Part shown: positions 1 through 7,442 of the stretch, piece by piece | Position numbering within the stretch: position 1 is the first letter of the stretch | Layout of the letters: every line of letters begins with the position of its first letter | Assembly: GCF_017526105.1 (NCBI RefSeq) | Contig: NZ_CP071839.1 | Span: 5,409,001-5,473,000 of the forward strand | Direction: 5' to 3' | DNA: 64,000 nucleotides | Source: Streptomyces cyanogenus | GTDB taxonomy: Bacteria; Actinomycetota; Actinomycetes; Streptomycetales; Streptomycetaceae | Program-made: the position numbers and the translations under genes | The notes under the pieces: generated by a model | The model's database searches: none | The model's input: only the letters and a program-made list of their open reading frames with translations | What the model was told of the DNA's origin: nothing

Positions 1-1036
1 GCACTCCACGGGCGGCGTCGGCGACAAGATCACGCTGCCCCTGGCCCCGCTCGTCGCGGCCTGCGGCGCGGCCGTCCCCCAGCTCTCCGGCCGGGGCCTC
101 GGCCACACCGGCGGCACCCTGGACAAGCTGGAGTCGATCCCCGGCTGGCGCGCCCTGCTCTCCAACGAGGAGATGCTGCACGTCCTGGACACCACCGGCG
201 CGGTGATCTGCGCCGCGGGTGACGGCCTGGCCCCCGCGGACAAGAAGCTGTACGCCCTGCGGGACGTCACCGGCACGGTCGAGGCGATCCCGCTGATCGC
301 CTCCTCGATCATGTCGAAGAAGATCGCCGAGGGCACCGGCTCCCTGGTCCTGGACGTGAAGGTGGGCACGGGCGCCTTCATGAAGACCATCGAGGACGCC
401 CGGGAGCTGGCCTCCACGATGGTGGGCCTCGGCACCGACCACGGCGTGCGGACGGTCGCGCTGCTGACGGACATGTCCACCCCGCTCGGCCTCACCGCGG
501 GCAACGCCCTGGAGGTCCGCGAGTCGGTCGAGGTCCTGGCCGGCGGCGGCCCCTCGGACGTCGTGGAACTGACCATCGCGCTGGCCCGCGAGATGCTCGA
601 CGCTGCGGGCGTCAAGGACGCCGACCCCGCGAAGGCCCTCGCCGACGGCTCGGCGATGGACGTCTGGCGCCGGATGATCGCGGCGCAGGGCGGCGACCCG
701 GACGCGCCGCTGCCCACCGCGAAGGAGCAGCACGTCGTCAAGGCCCCCTCCTCCGGCGTCCTGACCCGCCTCGACGCGTACGGCATCGGGGTCGGCGCCT
801 GGCGTCTCGGCGCCGGCCGGGCCCGCAAGGAGGACCCGGTGCAGGCGGGCGCGGGCATCGAACTGCACGCCAAGCCGGGCGACACGGTGACCGAGGGCCA
901 GCCCCTGCTGACCCTGCACACCGACACCCCCGAGCGCTTCGACTACGCGCTCCAGGCGGTGGCGGGCTCCTACGACATCGCGGCCCCCGGCACGGACTTC
1001 ACGGCGTCGCCGGTGGTGCTGGAACGCATCGCCTGA
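1..1036 (+). CDS. deoA: Thymidine phosphorylase, 5' end outside window
   Basis: Thymidine (pyrimidine nucleoside) phosphorylase splits thymidine or deoxyuridine with phosphate into base and deoxyribose-1-phosphate. The frame is open from base 2 and begins at the family signature HSTGGVGDK, so roughly the first 80 residues lie upstream of the window. SxSLVLDVKVGTGAFM-like phosphate and pyrimidine-binding sequence follows, and the C-terminal pyrimidine phosphorylase domain is complete to the TGA. A strong hairpin follows. Together with add, deoC and purine nucleoside phosphorylase downstream it forms a nucleoside salvage set. Identification is secure; the start cannot be seen. Confidence 0.95.
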   Translation, partial: HSTGGVGDKITLPLAPLVAACGAAVPQLSGRGLGHTGGTLDKLESIPGWRALLSNEEMLHVLDTTGAVICAAGDGLAPADKKLYALRDVTGTVEAIPLIASSIMSKKIAEGTGSLVLDVKVGTGAFMKTIEDARELASTMVGLGTDHGVRTVALLTDMSTPLGLTAGNALEVRESVEVLAGGGPSDVVELTIALAREMLDAAGVKDADPAKALADGSAMDVWRRMIAAQGGDPDAPLPTAKEQHVVKAPSSGVLTRLDAYGIGVGAWRLGAGRARKEDPVQAGAGIELHAKPGDTVTEGQPLLTLHTDTPERFDYALQAVAGSYDIAAPGTDFTASPVVLERIA

Positions 1037-1082
1037 GCTGCGCCCGCGGCCGTAGGCCGTTGATGTCACGCCCCTCTCGGGT

Positions 1083-1116
1083 GAACGGGACCGGTGGATC
1101 GCCGCCGGTCCCGTTC
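1083..1116. terminator. Rho-independent-like hairpin after deoA
   Basis: A perfect 12-bp inverted repeat (GAACGGGACCGG / CCGGTCCCGTTC) with a 10-nt loop lies 46 bp after the deoA stop. It has no strong U-tract, as is usual in Streptomyces. Confidence 0.7.
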
Positions 1117-1155
1117 GGCATGCTGGGATCGGTGACGCACCGATAGGAGACCGCC

Positions 1156-1740
1156 ATGAGCGCACTCACCGTCAGCCAGGACTCCGACCAGAACTGGGAC
1201 GACCTCGTCCGGTACTGGGAGGAGATGGAATGGCCCGAGGGCAGCAAGGTGGAGATCATCGAGGGCGTCATCACCGTGTCACCTGTTCCCGCGTTTCGCC
1301 ACAACGTGATCGCGGCCCGCATCCAGCGTCGCCTCTACTCCGTGATCCCCGAAGACTGGGGGATCTTCCAGACACTGGCCATCGCCGTGCCGTCGCGTCC
1401 GGGCATGCTCATCCCGGATCTACTGGTGGCACCCGTGCGGGAATGCGCCGAGGCCGGCTCCCACATCCGCGCCGCCCTCGCCGAACTCGTCGTCGAGGTC
1501 ACCTCCAGGTCCAACGCCGGTCACGACCGCGTCAGCAAGCCCGCGGCCTACGCCACCGCGGGTATCCCGCTCTACCTCCTGGTCGACCGCTGGGCTCCCG
1601 GTGGCCCCACCGCGACCCTCTACGGGGAACCGAAGGGCGATGTCTACCGGGTCCTCAGGGCGGTCAAGTTCGGCGACCCCGTCCAGCTGCCGGAACCGTT
1701 CGGCCTCACCATCGACACGGGGGAGTTCCCGGTCGACTGA
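1156..1740 (+). CDS. Uma2 family (DUF820) putative restriction-endonuclease-fold protein
   Basis: A 194-residue protein with the Uma2/DUF820 pattern: KVEIIEGVITVSPVPAFRH near residues 31-50, a central PDLLVAP (the D of the PD-(D/E)xK-like core), ELVVEVTSRSN with the downstream E, and the tail sequence KPAAYATAGIPLYLLVD. The family has a PD-(D/E)xK nuclease fold, but its substrate and biological role are not established; Streptomyces genomes carry many copies. An AGGAGA Shine-Dalgarno sequence lies upstream of the ATG. It converges on the AEC transporter gene with only 7 bp between stop codons. Family call is secure; nuclease activity is inferred from the family. Confidence 0.88.
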   Translation: MSALTVSQDSDQNWDDLVRYWEEMEWPEGSKVEIIEGVITVSPVPAFRHNVIAARIQRRLYSVIPEDWGIFQTLAIAVPSRPGMLIPDLLVAPVRECAEAGSHIRAALAELVVEVTSRSNAGHDRVSKPAAYATAGIPLYLLVDRWAPGGPTATLYGEPKGDVYRVLRAVKFGDPVQLPEPFGLTIDTGEFPVD

Positions 1741-1747
1741 CCCGGCG

Positions 1748-2668
1748 TCACCCCAACACCGCCGCCACCCCCACCAGCACCGGTACCGACACCACCGTCG
1801 ACAGCAGTACCGACTCGCGGGCCAGGGACTCGGCCACCCGGTAGCGGCTGGCGTAGGTGAAGAGGTTCTGGGCACCGGGGAGGGCCGCGGTCACCACCAC
1901 GTCCAGCAGGGGAGCGCCGCGCAGGCCGAAGACGGCGCCCGCCAGCACCCACGCCACCAGCGGCTGGCCCAGTGACTTCAGTGCGACGGCCAGCAGGACC
2001 AGATGGCTGTCCCGCCCCCGCCCGGGAGCCGGGTTGCCGTGCAGGGACATGCCGAAGGCCAGCAGGGCCGCCGGGACGGACATGCCGGCGACCGCGGTCA
2101 GCGGGTTCAGGAGCGGACCGGGCAGCCGCCAGCCCGCCGCCGACACCAGCACCCCCGACAGCGAGCCCACCGCGATCGGATTGCGCAGCGGGGTCAGCAG
2201 ACGCCGCCACACCGTGCCCTTCTCGCCCTCGCCGGACAGGTCCAGCACGGTGAGCGCGACCGGGGTGACCAGGACGACCTGGAAGAGCAGCACCGGCGCC
2301 ACCAGGGACGCGTCACCCAGGACGTACGCGGCGATCGGGATGCCGAGGTTGCCCGAGTTGACGTATCCCGAGCACAGCGCGCCGATCGTCGTACGGCCCA
2401 CCCCCCAGCGCCGCGCCGCGCCGACCGCGACGAACACCGCGCACACCGCCGCCGTGCTCAGCGCCGTCACCAGCAGCCGGCTGGAGAAGAGCAGCGACAG
2501 GTCGGCCCGCGCGAGTGTGGTGAACAGCAGCGCGGGTCCGGCCAGCGTGAAGGCCAGCCGTGTCAGCACCTCCCCGCCCTGCGCACCGAGCGTCCCGCGC
2601 CGCCCGAGCACGTAACCCACCCCGATGACGACCGCGATCACCGCGAACCCGCTCAGCACCCCCGCCAC
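1748..2668 (-). CDS. AEC (auxin efflux carrier) family transporter
   Basis: A 306-residue, very hydrophobic protein with about ten transmembrane helices. It starts MAGVLSGFAVIAVVIGVGYVLGRR and contains the family's central GYVNSGNLGIPIAAYVLGD (about residues 99-117) and C-terminal ALPGAQNLFTYASRY. AEC carriers export small organic anions, amino acids or related compounds; the substrate cannot be read from sequence. It stands alone, convergent with the Uma2 gene and divergent from the STAS gene, about 80 bp from its start. The family call is strong and the substrate unknown. Confidence 0.9.
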   Translation of the reverse strand: MAGVLSGFAVIAVVIGVGYVLGRRGTLGAQGGEVLTRLAFTLAGPALLFTTLARADLSLLFSSRLLVTALSTAAVCAVFVAVGAARRWGVGRTTIGALCSGYVNSGNLGIPIAAYVLGDASLVAPVLLFQVVLVTPVALTVLDLSGEGEKGTVWRRLLTPLRNPIAVGSLSGVLVSAAGWRLPGPLLNPLTAVAGMSVPAALLAFGMSLHGNPAPGRGRDSHLVLLAVALKSLGQPLVAWVLAGAVFGLRGAPLLDVVVTAALPGAQNLFTYASRYRVAESLARESVLLSTVVSVPVLVGVAAVLG

Positions 2669-2749
2669 AGGGCCAACCCTGCGAGGAAGGAGGGGGACGG
2701 GTCAATGTGATCTGCGGCGGCCGGGACGCAGGGTGACCCCGCGCCCGCG

Positions 2750-3136
2750 ATGAGTTCCGCCCGCTTCGCCGGTCTACCGCACGTGGATGCCGAGACCCCC
2801 GCCGTGCTGGTGCTGCCCGGGCCCGTTCGCCGGGACGAGGTGCCCGGGCTCTGTGCCCGGGTGCGGGCCTTGCTGGAGAGCGGCGGAGGCGGGGTGGTCG
2901 TCTGTGACGTGGGCGGGATCGGGCCGCCGGGGCTGGCGGCCGTCGACCTGCTGGCCCGGCTGGAGCTGACCGCCCGACGGGCCGGCGGACGGATCCGGCT
3001 GCGGGACGCCGACCCCGCGCTACAGGCTCTGCTCGGCCTCGTCGGGCTCCGCTTCCAGGTGGAGGGGCAGGCCGAACAGCGGGAACCACCGCCGGGTGTC
3101 GAGGAAGCAGTGGAAACCGGTGATCCGGCCGTCTGA
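2750..3136 (+). CDS. Small STAS-domain protein
   Basis: A 128-residue protein with a STAS-like alpha/beta pattern: PAVLVLPGPVRRDEVPGLCARVRALLE (about 17-43), VVVCDVGGIGPPGLAAVDLLARLELTARRAG (about 49-80) and IRLRDADPALQALLGLVGL. STAS domains act as anti-sigma-factor antagonists or as ligand or partner switches. The usual phosphorylated Ser/Thr position (D-hydrophobic-S-x-x-S/D) is occupied here by GGIGPPG, so classical phosphoregulation looks unlikely. The last 39 codons run antisense over the 3' end of the convergent sigma-factor gene; that tail is outside the STAS core. Confidence 0.7.
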   Translation: MSSARFAGLPHVDAETPAVLVLPGPVRRDEVPGLCARVRALLESGGGGVVVCDVGGIGPPGLAAVDLLARLELTARRAGGRIRLRDADPALQALLGLVGLRFQVEGQAEQREPPPGVEEAVETGDPAV

Positions 3137-4033
3137 GATCTCCAGCACCTGCACCGCCCACGGCGTGAACCCGCCGTTCTCCGGGTCGGGCTTGTAGTGC
3201 GCGAAGCCCGGCAGGCCGTTGGCCCGGACCGGCAGCAGCCGGGAGCCGGCGCAGGAGGCGCCGAGGGTGGTCATGAAGCCGGTGATGTCGGCGGTGCCGC
3301 GCAGCCACAGGTCGAACGGCGGCATCGTCATGACGGCGTCCTCGTGCAGCAGCGCCGTCAGCGCCGCCATGTCGTACTCCTCGAAGGCCTTGACGTACCG
3401 CTCCAGCAGCTTCTGCTGCTCCTCGTCCAGCGGGTCGGACACCGCCCCCTCGGCGCCCGTGTCCCCGCGCTCCGCGAGCGTGGCCCGGGCCCGCTGCAGG
3501 GCGCTGTTCACCGACGCGACCGTGGTGTCCAGCAGCTCGGCCACCTCGCTCGCCTTCCACGCGAGCACCTCGCGCAGGATCAGCACCGCCCGCTGCCTGG
3601 GCGGCAACTGCTGGAGCGCCGCCATGAAGGCGAGCCGGATCGACTCCTTGGCGACCGCGGCCTCCGCCGGGTCCTGCACGGCCGGCAGCACGCGCGCGTC
3701 CGGCACCGGCTCCAGCCAGGTGTTGTCCGGGCGCGGGGAGAGCGCCGCCCGGGCGAGCGGGGTGGAGTCCGTCAGGTCCATGGGCCGCGCCCGCTTGTTG
3801 CCCGCCGTCAGCATGTCCAGGCACACGTTCGTCGCGATCCGGTACAGCCACGAGCGCAGGCTGGATCGGCCCTCGAACTTGTCGTGGTTCCGCCAGGCCC
3901 GCACCAGGGTGTCCTGCACCGCGTCCTCGGCCTCGAAGGAGGAGCCGAGCATCCGGTAGCAGTACCCGGTCAGCTCGGTCCGGTGCTTCTCCAGTGCGAC
4001 GTCGAGGTCCGCCGTCGCCGTGCTGTCGCCCAT
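3020..4033 (-). CDS. ECF RNA polymerase sigma factor with C-terminal SnoaL-like domain
   Basis: A 337-residue group IV sigma factor. Region 2 spans about residues 20-80 (LTGYCYRMLGSSFEAEDAVQDT, then RSWLYRIATNVCLDML). Region 4 lies at about 138-190 (LPPRQRAVLILREVLAWKASEVAEL, then NSALQRARATL). The last 130 residues form a SnoaL/NTF2-like domain (YVKAFEEYDMAALTALLHEDAVMTMPPFDLWLRG, ending with FHCFLDTRRWFPLFGLP). ECF factors with a fused SnoaL-type extension usually lack a separate anti-sigma, and the extension is thought to control activity. Its 3' end overlaps the STAS gene by 117 bp. The sigma call is secure; regulon and signal are unknown. Confidence 0.92.
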   Translation of the reverse strand: MGDSTATADLDVALEKHRTELTGYCYRMLGSSFEAEDAVQDTLVRAWRNHDKFEGRSSLRSWLYRIATNVCLDMLTAGNKRARPMDLTDSTPLARAALSPRPDNTWLEPVPDARVLPAVQDPAEAAVAKESIRLAFMAALQQLPPRQRAVLILREVLAWKASEVAELLDTTVASVNSALQRARATLAERGDTGAEGAVSDPLDEEQQKLLERYVKAFEEYDMAALTALLHEDAVMTMPPFDLWLRGTADITGFMTTLGASCAGSRLLPVRANGLPGFAHYKPDPENGGFTPWAVQVLEISDGRITGFHCFLDTRRWFPLFGLPLHLEAEPDEAEQSL

Positions 4034-4178
4034 CGTCCACCCACCCCTGTGGCCGTTCCTGCGGCGCGCCTTCGCGCCCCAGCACCTCGGAAGCTACCGC
4101 AGCCCACTGACAACGGCCCCTGGAGTCGGAAGAAGCCCAGCTCAGGGCGTGTTGCGGCACGGAGCGGGACGCGCCGGG

Positions 4179-5462
4179 TCAGTGCGCGGCCACCGGCTCC
4201 CGCCTGGCCGCCGCCCGGGCCGCCCGGGAACCGAGCACGGTGATCGTGACGACACCCAGGATCGCGAGGAGGCCGACGCCGACCGTGCCGGACCAGCCGT
4301 CCGCGTGGAAGGCCAGCGCGCCGACCGTGCTGCCGACGCTGGAGCCGACGTAGTACGCGGACTGGTACAGCGCCGACGCCTGGGCGCGGCCGTGCGTGGC
4401 CGTCCTGCTGACCGCGGAGGACGCCACCGCGTGCCCGGCGAAGAAGCCCGCCGTGATCAGCACCAGGCCCAGCAGGACCAGTGGCAGCGAGGCCGTCAGG
4501 GACAGCAGCAGCCCCGCCGCCGTCGTGCCGCCCGCCAGGTACAGCGCGCCCCGGCGGCCGAACCGGCCCACCAGCCGGCCCGCGGTGGACGCGGAGACCG
4601 TGCCCACCAGATAGACCAGGAAGATCGAGCCCACGATGCCCTGCGGCAACCCGAACGGCGCCGAGGTCAGCCGGTAGCCGATCACCGTGTAGACACCGCC
4701 GAACACCGTCATGAACAGCGCGCCGATCGCGTACAGGCGCCGCAGCAGCGGATCGGCGAGGTGAGCGCGGACGGTGCCGAGCAACACCCGCGGGCGCAGC
4801 GAACCGGCCGTGAAGTGCCTGGGCGCCGGCAGCAGCAGCCGGAACGCCACCGCCCACGCGACCGCGAGCGCGCCGATCACCCCGACCGAGATCCGCCAGC
4901 CCCACTCCTGGGCGACCCAGCCGGTGATCACCCGACCGCTCATGCCGCCGACGCTGTTGCCGGCCACGAACAGCCCGATCGCGGTGACCAGCGCCTTCGG
5001 CCGTACCTCCTCGGCCAGGTAGGCCTGCGCCGAGGCCGGCACCCCGGCCAGCGCGGCGCCCTGCACCGCCCGCAGCCCCACCAGCGCGCCGAGGGACGGC
5101 GCGAAGGGCACCAGCATGCCGACGGTGACGGCGACGGCCAGCGAGGCGGTCATCACCGTACGGCGGCCGAACCGCTCCGACAGCGCGCTCATCGGCAGGA
5201 CGAACAGCGCCAGCCCACCGGTCGCGGCGGCCACGGTCCAGCTCGCCTCGCTCGCCGCGACCCCGAACTCGCCGGAGATCAGCGGCAGCAGGGCCTGGGT
5301 GGAGTAGAGCAGGGCGAAGGTCGCGACTCCGGCGAGGAAGAGGGCGAGGCTCATCCGGCGGTAGCCGGGGCCGCCCGGGGTCAGCCGGGAGTCGGTGTCG
5401 GGAGCAGGGACGGACGGGACGGCGCCCACACGCGTGGGCGCCCCGGTACTGGCGGGAGACAT
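4179..5462 (-). CDS. MFS transporter (drug or arabinose-efflux type)
   Basis: About 427 residues with twelve predicted transmembrane helices. The first helix is LALFLAGVATFALLYSTQALLP, followed by the loop 2-3 motif LSERFGRRTVMT and the second-half counterpart RLVGRFGRRGALYLAGG. The start chosen is the ATG at 5462 (MSPASTGAPT); the frame is open further upstream, but that would run through the operator-like repeats and into the divergent LysR gene. It resembles YnfM/AraJ-like exporters. Control by the neighbouring LysR regulator is inferred from the divergent arrangement. Substrate unknown. Confidence 0.9.
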   Translation of the reverse strand: MSPASTGAPTRVGAVPSVPAPDTDSRLTPGGPGYRRMSLALFLAGVATFALLYSTQALLPLISGEFGVAASEASWTVAAATGGLALFVLPMSALSERFGRRTVMTASLAVAVTVGMLVPFAPSLGALVGLRAVQGAALAGVPASAQAYLAEEVRPKALVTAIGLFVAGNSVGGMSGRVITGWVAQEWGWRISVGVIGALAVAWAVAFRLLLPAPRHFTAGSLRPRVLLGTVRAHLADPLLRRLYAIGALFMTVFGGVYTVIGYRLTSAPFGLPQGIVGSIFLVYLVGTVSASTAGRLVGRFGRRGALYLAGGTTAAGLLLSLTASLPLVLLGLVLITAGFFAGHAVASSAVSRTATHGRAQASALYQSAYYVGSSVGSTVGALAFHADGWSGTVGVGLLAILGVVTITVLGSRAARAAARREPVAAH

Positions 5463-5485
5463 GCCTCGACCGTACGTACGACCGC

Positions 5486-5508
5486 TTTCATGCGTCCAAT
5501 GCATGGAA
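5486..5508. promoter_or_regulatory. Inverted repeat in the MFS-LysR intergenic region
   Basis: The arms CATGC and GCATG are separated by 7 bp and flanked by further matching bases (TTxCATGC-N7-GCATGxAA). This fits a LysR-type T-N11-A binding site, directly between two divergent starts 63 bp apart. Confidence 0.55.
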
Positions 5509-5524
5509 CGGCGATAATCGTTCC
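5505..5524. promoter_or_regulatory. Second inverted repeat overlapping the LysR start region
   Basis: GGAACG-N8-CGTTCC is a perfect 6-bp inverted repeat ending one base before the LysR ATG at 5526. Autoregulation of the regulator is inferred. Confidence 0.5.
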
Positions 5525-5525
5525 C

Positions 5526-6476
5526 ATGGCGCATCAGCAAAGCTCACAGGCTCGGCTGTCACCGTCCGGTGACACAGAAGACATGGCGCTGCTGCTCGCG
5601 CCCCGGCTCGCGTACTTCGCCGGCGTGGCCCGCACGGAGCACGTCACCCGGGCCGCGCAGGAGCTGAACGTCCCCCAGTCCACGCTGTCGCGCGCGATGG
5701 CCCGCCTGGAGCGGGACCTGGGCGTCGACCTGTTCGCCCGGCACGGCCGCACGGTCTCCCTGACCACCGCCGGCCGTACCTTCCTCGCCTCCGTCGAGCG
5801 GGCCCTCGGCGAGATCGAGCGGGCCGCCGAGGAGGTGCGCGCGGACGCCGACCCGGCCACCGGCAAGGTCGCGTTCGGCTTCCTGCACACCATGGGCGCC
5901 GAGACCGTGCCCGGCCTGCTGCACGCCTTCCGCGCCGACCACCCGCGCGTCCGCTTCAGCCTGGTCCAGAACTACGGCGAGGCGATGCTGGAGCGGCTGC
6001 GCGCAGGCGAGCTGGACCTCTGCCTCACCTCGCCCGTCCCCGACGCCCCGGACCTGGTCGCCCGCCGCCTCGACGAGCAGAAACTCCGCCTGGTCGTCCC
6101 CGCCGACCACCGCCTGGCCGCCCGCCGCCGCATCCGCCTGGCCGAGGCGGCCGAGGAAACCTTCGTCACCCTCGAACCCGGCTACGGCCTGCGGCGCATC
6201 ACCGACGACCTGTGCCGCGAGGCCGGCTTCAAACCCCGCATCGCCTTCGAGGGCGAGGAGGCGGAGACCCTGCGCGGCCTGGTGGCGGCGGGCCTGGGCG
6301 TCGCCCTCCTGCCGCCCCCCACCGTCCCCCGCCCGGGCGTTGCGGAGCTGACGGTCACGGCCCCGAGGGCGGCCCGCGAGATCGGCGTGGCCTGGCTGGC
6401 CGACCGCCCGGACACACCCCCGGTGGCCGCTTTCAAGAAGTTCCTGCTGTCGAGGAGGGGGAGTCTGCTCACCTAG
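5526..6476 (+). CDS. LysR family transcriptional regulator
   Basis: A 316-residue LysR-type regulator. The N-terminal winged helix-turn-helix lies at about residues 25-85 (LAYFAGVARTEHVTRAAQELN, then TLSRAMARLERDLGVDLF). The substrate-binding domain follows (KVAFGFLHTMGAETVPGLL, through ETLRGLVAAGLGVALLPPPTVP). It is divergent from the MFS transporter with 63 bp between starts and two inverted repeats there, the standard layout for a LysR protein controlling its neighbour and itself. An in-frame ATG at 5584 (MALLLAP) is an alternative start. Effector unknown. Confidence 0.92.
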   Translation: MAHQQSSQARLSPSGDTEDMALLLAPRLAYFAGVARTEHVTRAAQELNVPQSTLSRAMARLERDLGVDLFARHGRTVSLTTAGRTFLASVERALGEIERAAEEVRADADPATGKVAFGFLHTMGAETVPGLLHAFRADHPRVRFSLVQNYGEAMLERLRAGELDLCLTSPVPDAPDLVARRLDEQKLRLVVPADHRLAARRRIRLAEAAEETFVTLEPGYGLRRITDDLCREAGFKPRIAFEGEEAETLRGLVAAGLGVALLPPPTVPRPGVAELTVTAPRAAREIGVAWLADRPDTPPVAAFKKFLLSRRGSLLT

Positions 6477-6477
6477 A

Positions 6478-6520
6478 AGCGTGGGGAACCGTGCGGCCCA
6501 CCACGGGCGGCCCGCACCCC
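6478..6520 (+). repeat. REP-like dispersed element, degenerate copy
   Basis: A GCGTGGGGAACCGTGCGGCC core just after the LysR stop resembles the family CGCGGGGAACYGCGCGASCGGCC seen at 3' ends elsewhere in the window. Confidence 0.4.
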
Positions 6521-6546
6521 GGGCACGGAACGGAATCCTCCGAGCC

Positions 6547-7308
6547 CTACCGCTTCAGCGACCGGCCGAACCCCGCGGCCAAGGGCATCCGGAGCCCGAT
6601 CGGCGGCGGCGCGGCCAGCGCGTCCTCCACGGGTCGGGACACGGAGTGCCCGAACAGCGCGCCCATGGCGAAGTCCACCGCAAGGCAGACCACTTCGTCC
6701 CGGTATCCGTGCAACGCGTGTCCGTCGGAGTGCACTTCGAACCGGCACACCTCCCGGTTCACCTTCTTCGCCCGCGCGGCGAAGCGGAAGGACAGCTCGG
6801 GATCGGTCCGGTCGTCGTTCGTGCCGTGGGCGATCAGCACGCGGCGGCCCACGAGCTGCTTCACGGGCTCGGCGGGCGCGGCGACGTCCTCCTCCGGCAG
6901 CCAGGGGGCCAGGGCCACGACGGAGTTGACGGCCTCGTGGCCGCCGGCCCGGAGCGCCGCGCGGCCGCCCATGCCGACGCCGGCCAGGCAGACGGGAACG
7001 TCCCCGTACCGTCGTACGACCTCGTCGGCGGCCCACTCGGCGTCCACCGCGAGATGGGCCTCGCTGCCGTTCCAGCCGCGGTAGCGGTAGTGGACCGGAT
7101 GCACGGCCAGCCCTTCGGACCGGCCCGAGCGGGCGAGGGCGCGGCCCAGGGAGCGCAGGAGGCTCATCGCCCGGACGGGGGACGGCCGGCGGGCGGAGAC
7201 CTCCTCCCCGCCGGGGAGCAGCAGCACCGCTCCGCTCACCGACGTCGGCTCCGGGCCGACTGCCTTCCCCAGCCTGGCCGTTCGCACCGGCGTCGCTTGC
7301 TGTCCCAT
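6547..7308 (-). CDS. Alpha/beta-hydrolase-like protein lacking the nucleophile serine
   Basis: A 253-residue alpha/beta-hydrolase fold protein: AVLLLPGGEEVSARR near residues 27-41, the nucleophile elbow VPVCLAGVGMGGRAALRAGG at 105-124, the acid region LIAHGTNDDRTDP at 158-170 and a histidine in EVHSDGHALHGY near 197. At the elbow the usual GxSxG reads GVGMG, so the catalytic serine is replaced by glycine 112. It may be a non-enzymatic or altered-chemistry member (dienelactone-hydrolase-like architecture). It is single and divergent from add, with 134 bp between starts. Function unknown. Confidence 0.75.
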   Translation of the reverse strand: MGQQATPVRTARLGKAVGPEPTSVSGAVLLLPGGEEVSARRPSPVRAMSLLRSLGRALARSGRSEGLAVHPVHYRYRGWNGSEAHLAVDAEWAADEVVRRYGDVPVCLAGVGMGGRAALRAGGHEAVNSVVALAPWLPEEDVAAPAEPVKQLVGRRVLIAHGTNDDRTDPELSFRFAARAKKVNREVCRFEVHSDGHALHGYRDEVVCLAVDFAMGALFGHSVSRPVEDALAAPPPIGLRMPLAAGFGRSLKR

Positions 7309-7414
7309 GACAGAACAGTCTCAGAAGGGGCGGTGTACGAAACCCGTCCGGGGGGTCACCGTTGCGTATCGACGGAAAAGTGCCGGGAAACAGCTGCCGC
7401 GCACACCGGTCCCT

Positions 7415-7426
7415 CTACGCGCGTAG
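7415..7426. promoter_or_regulatory. Palindromic operator CTACGCGCGTAG upstream of add
   Basis: A perfect 12-bp palindrome ending 16 bp before the add start codon. The identical 12-mer precedes deoC and the purine nucleoside phosphorylase gene, so it is probably the operator of a shared nucleoside-responsive repressor. At this distance it would overlap the early transcript or the ribosome-binding region. Confidence 0.75.
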
Positions 7427-7442
7427 GCGTTAGAGTGCCGAA

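Noticed and set aside
1156..1740. Uma2 gene as a sign of a mobile element
   Set aside because: Uma2 genes are abundant, chromosomal and not linked here to repeats or transposase genes.
4020..5525. Plus-strand extension of the LysR frame over the MFS transporter gene
   Set aside because: Antisense to a 12-helix transporter and Arg/Gln/Gly-rich; the LysR family starts at 5526.
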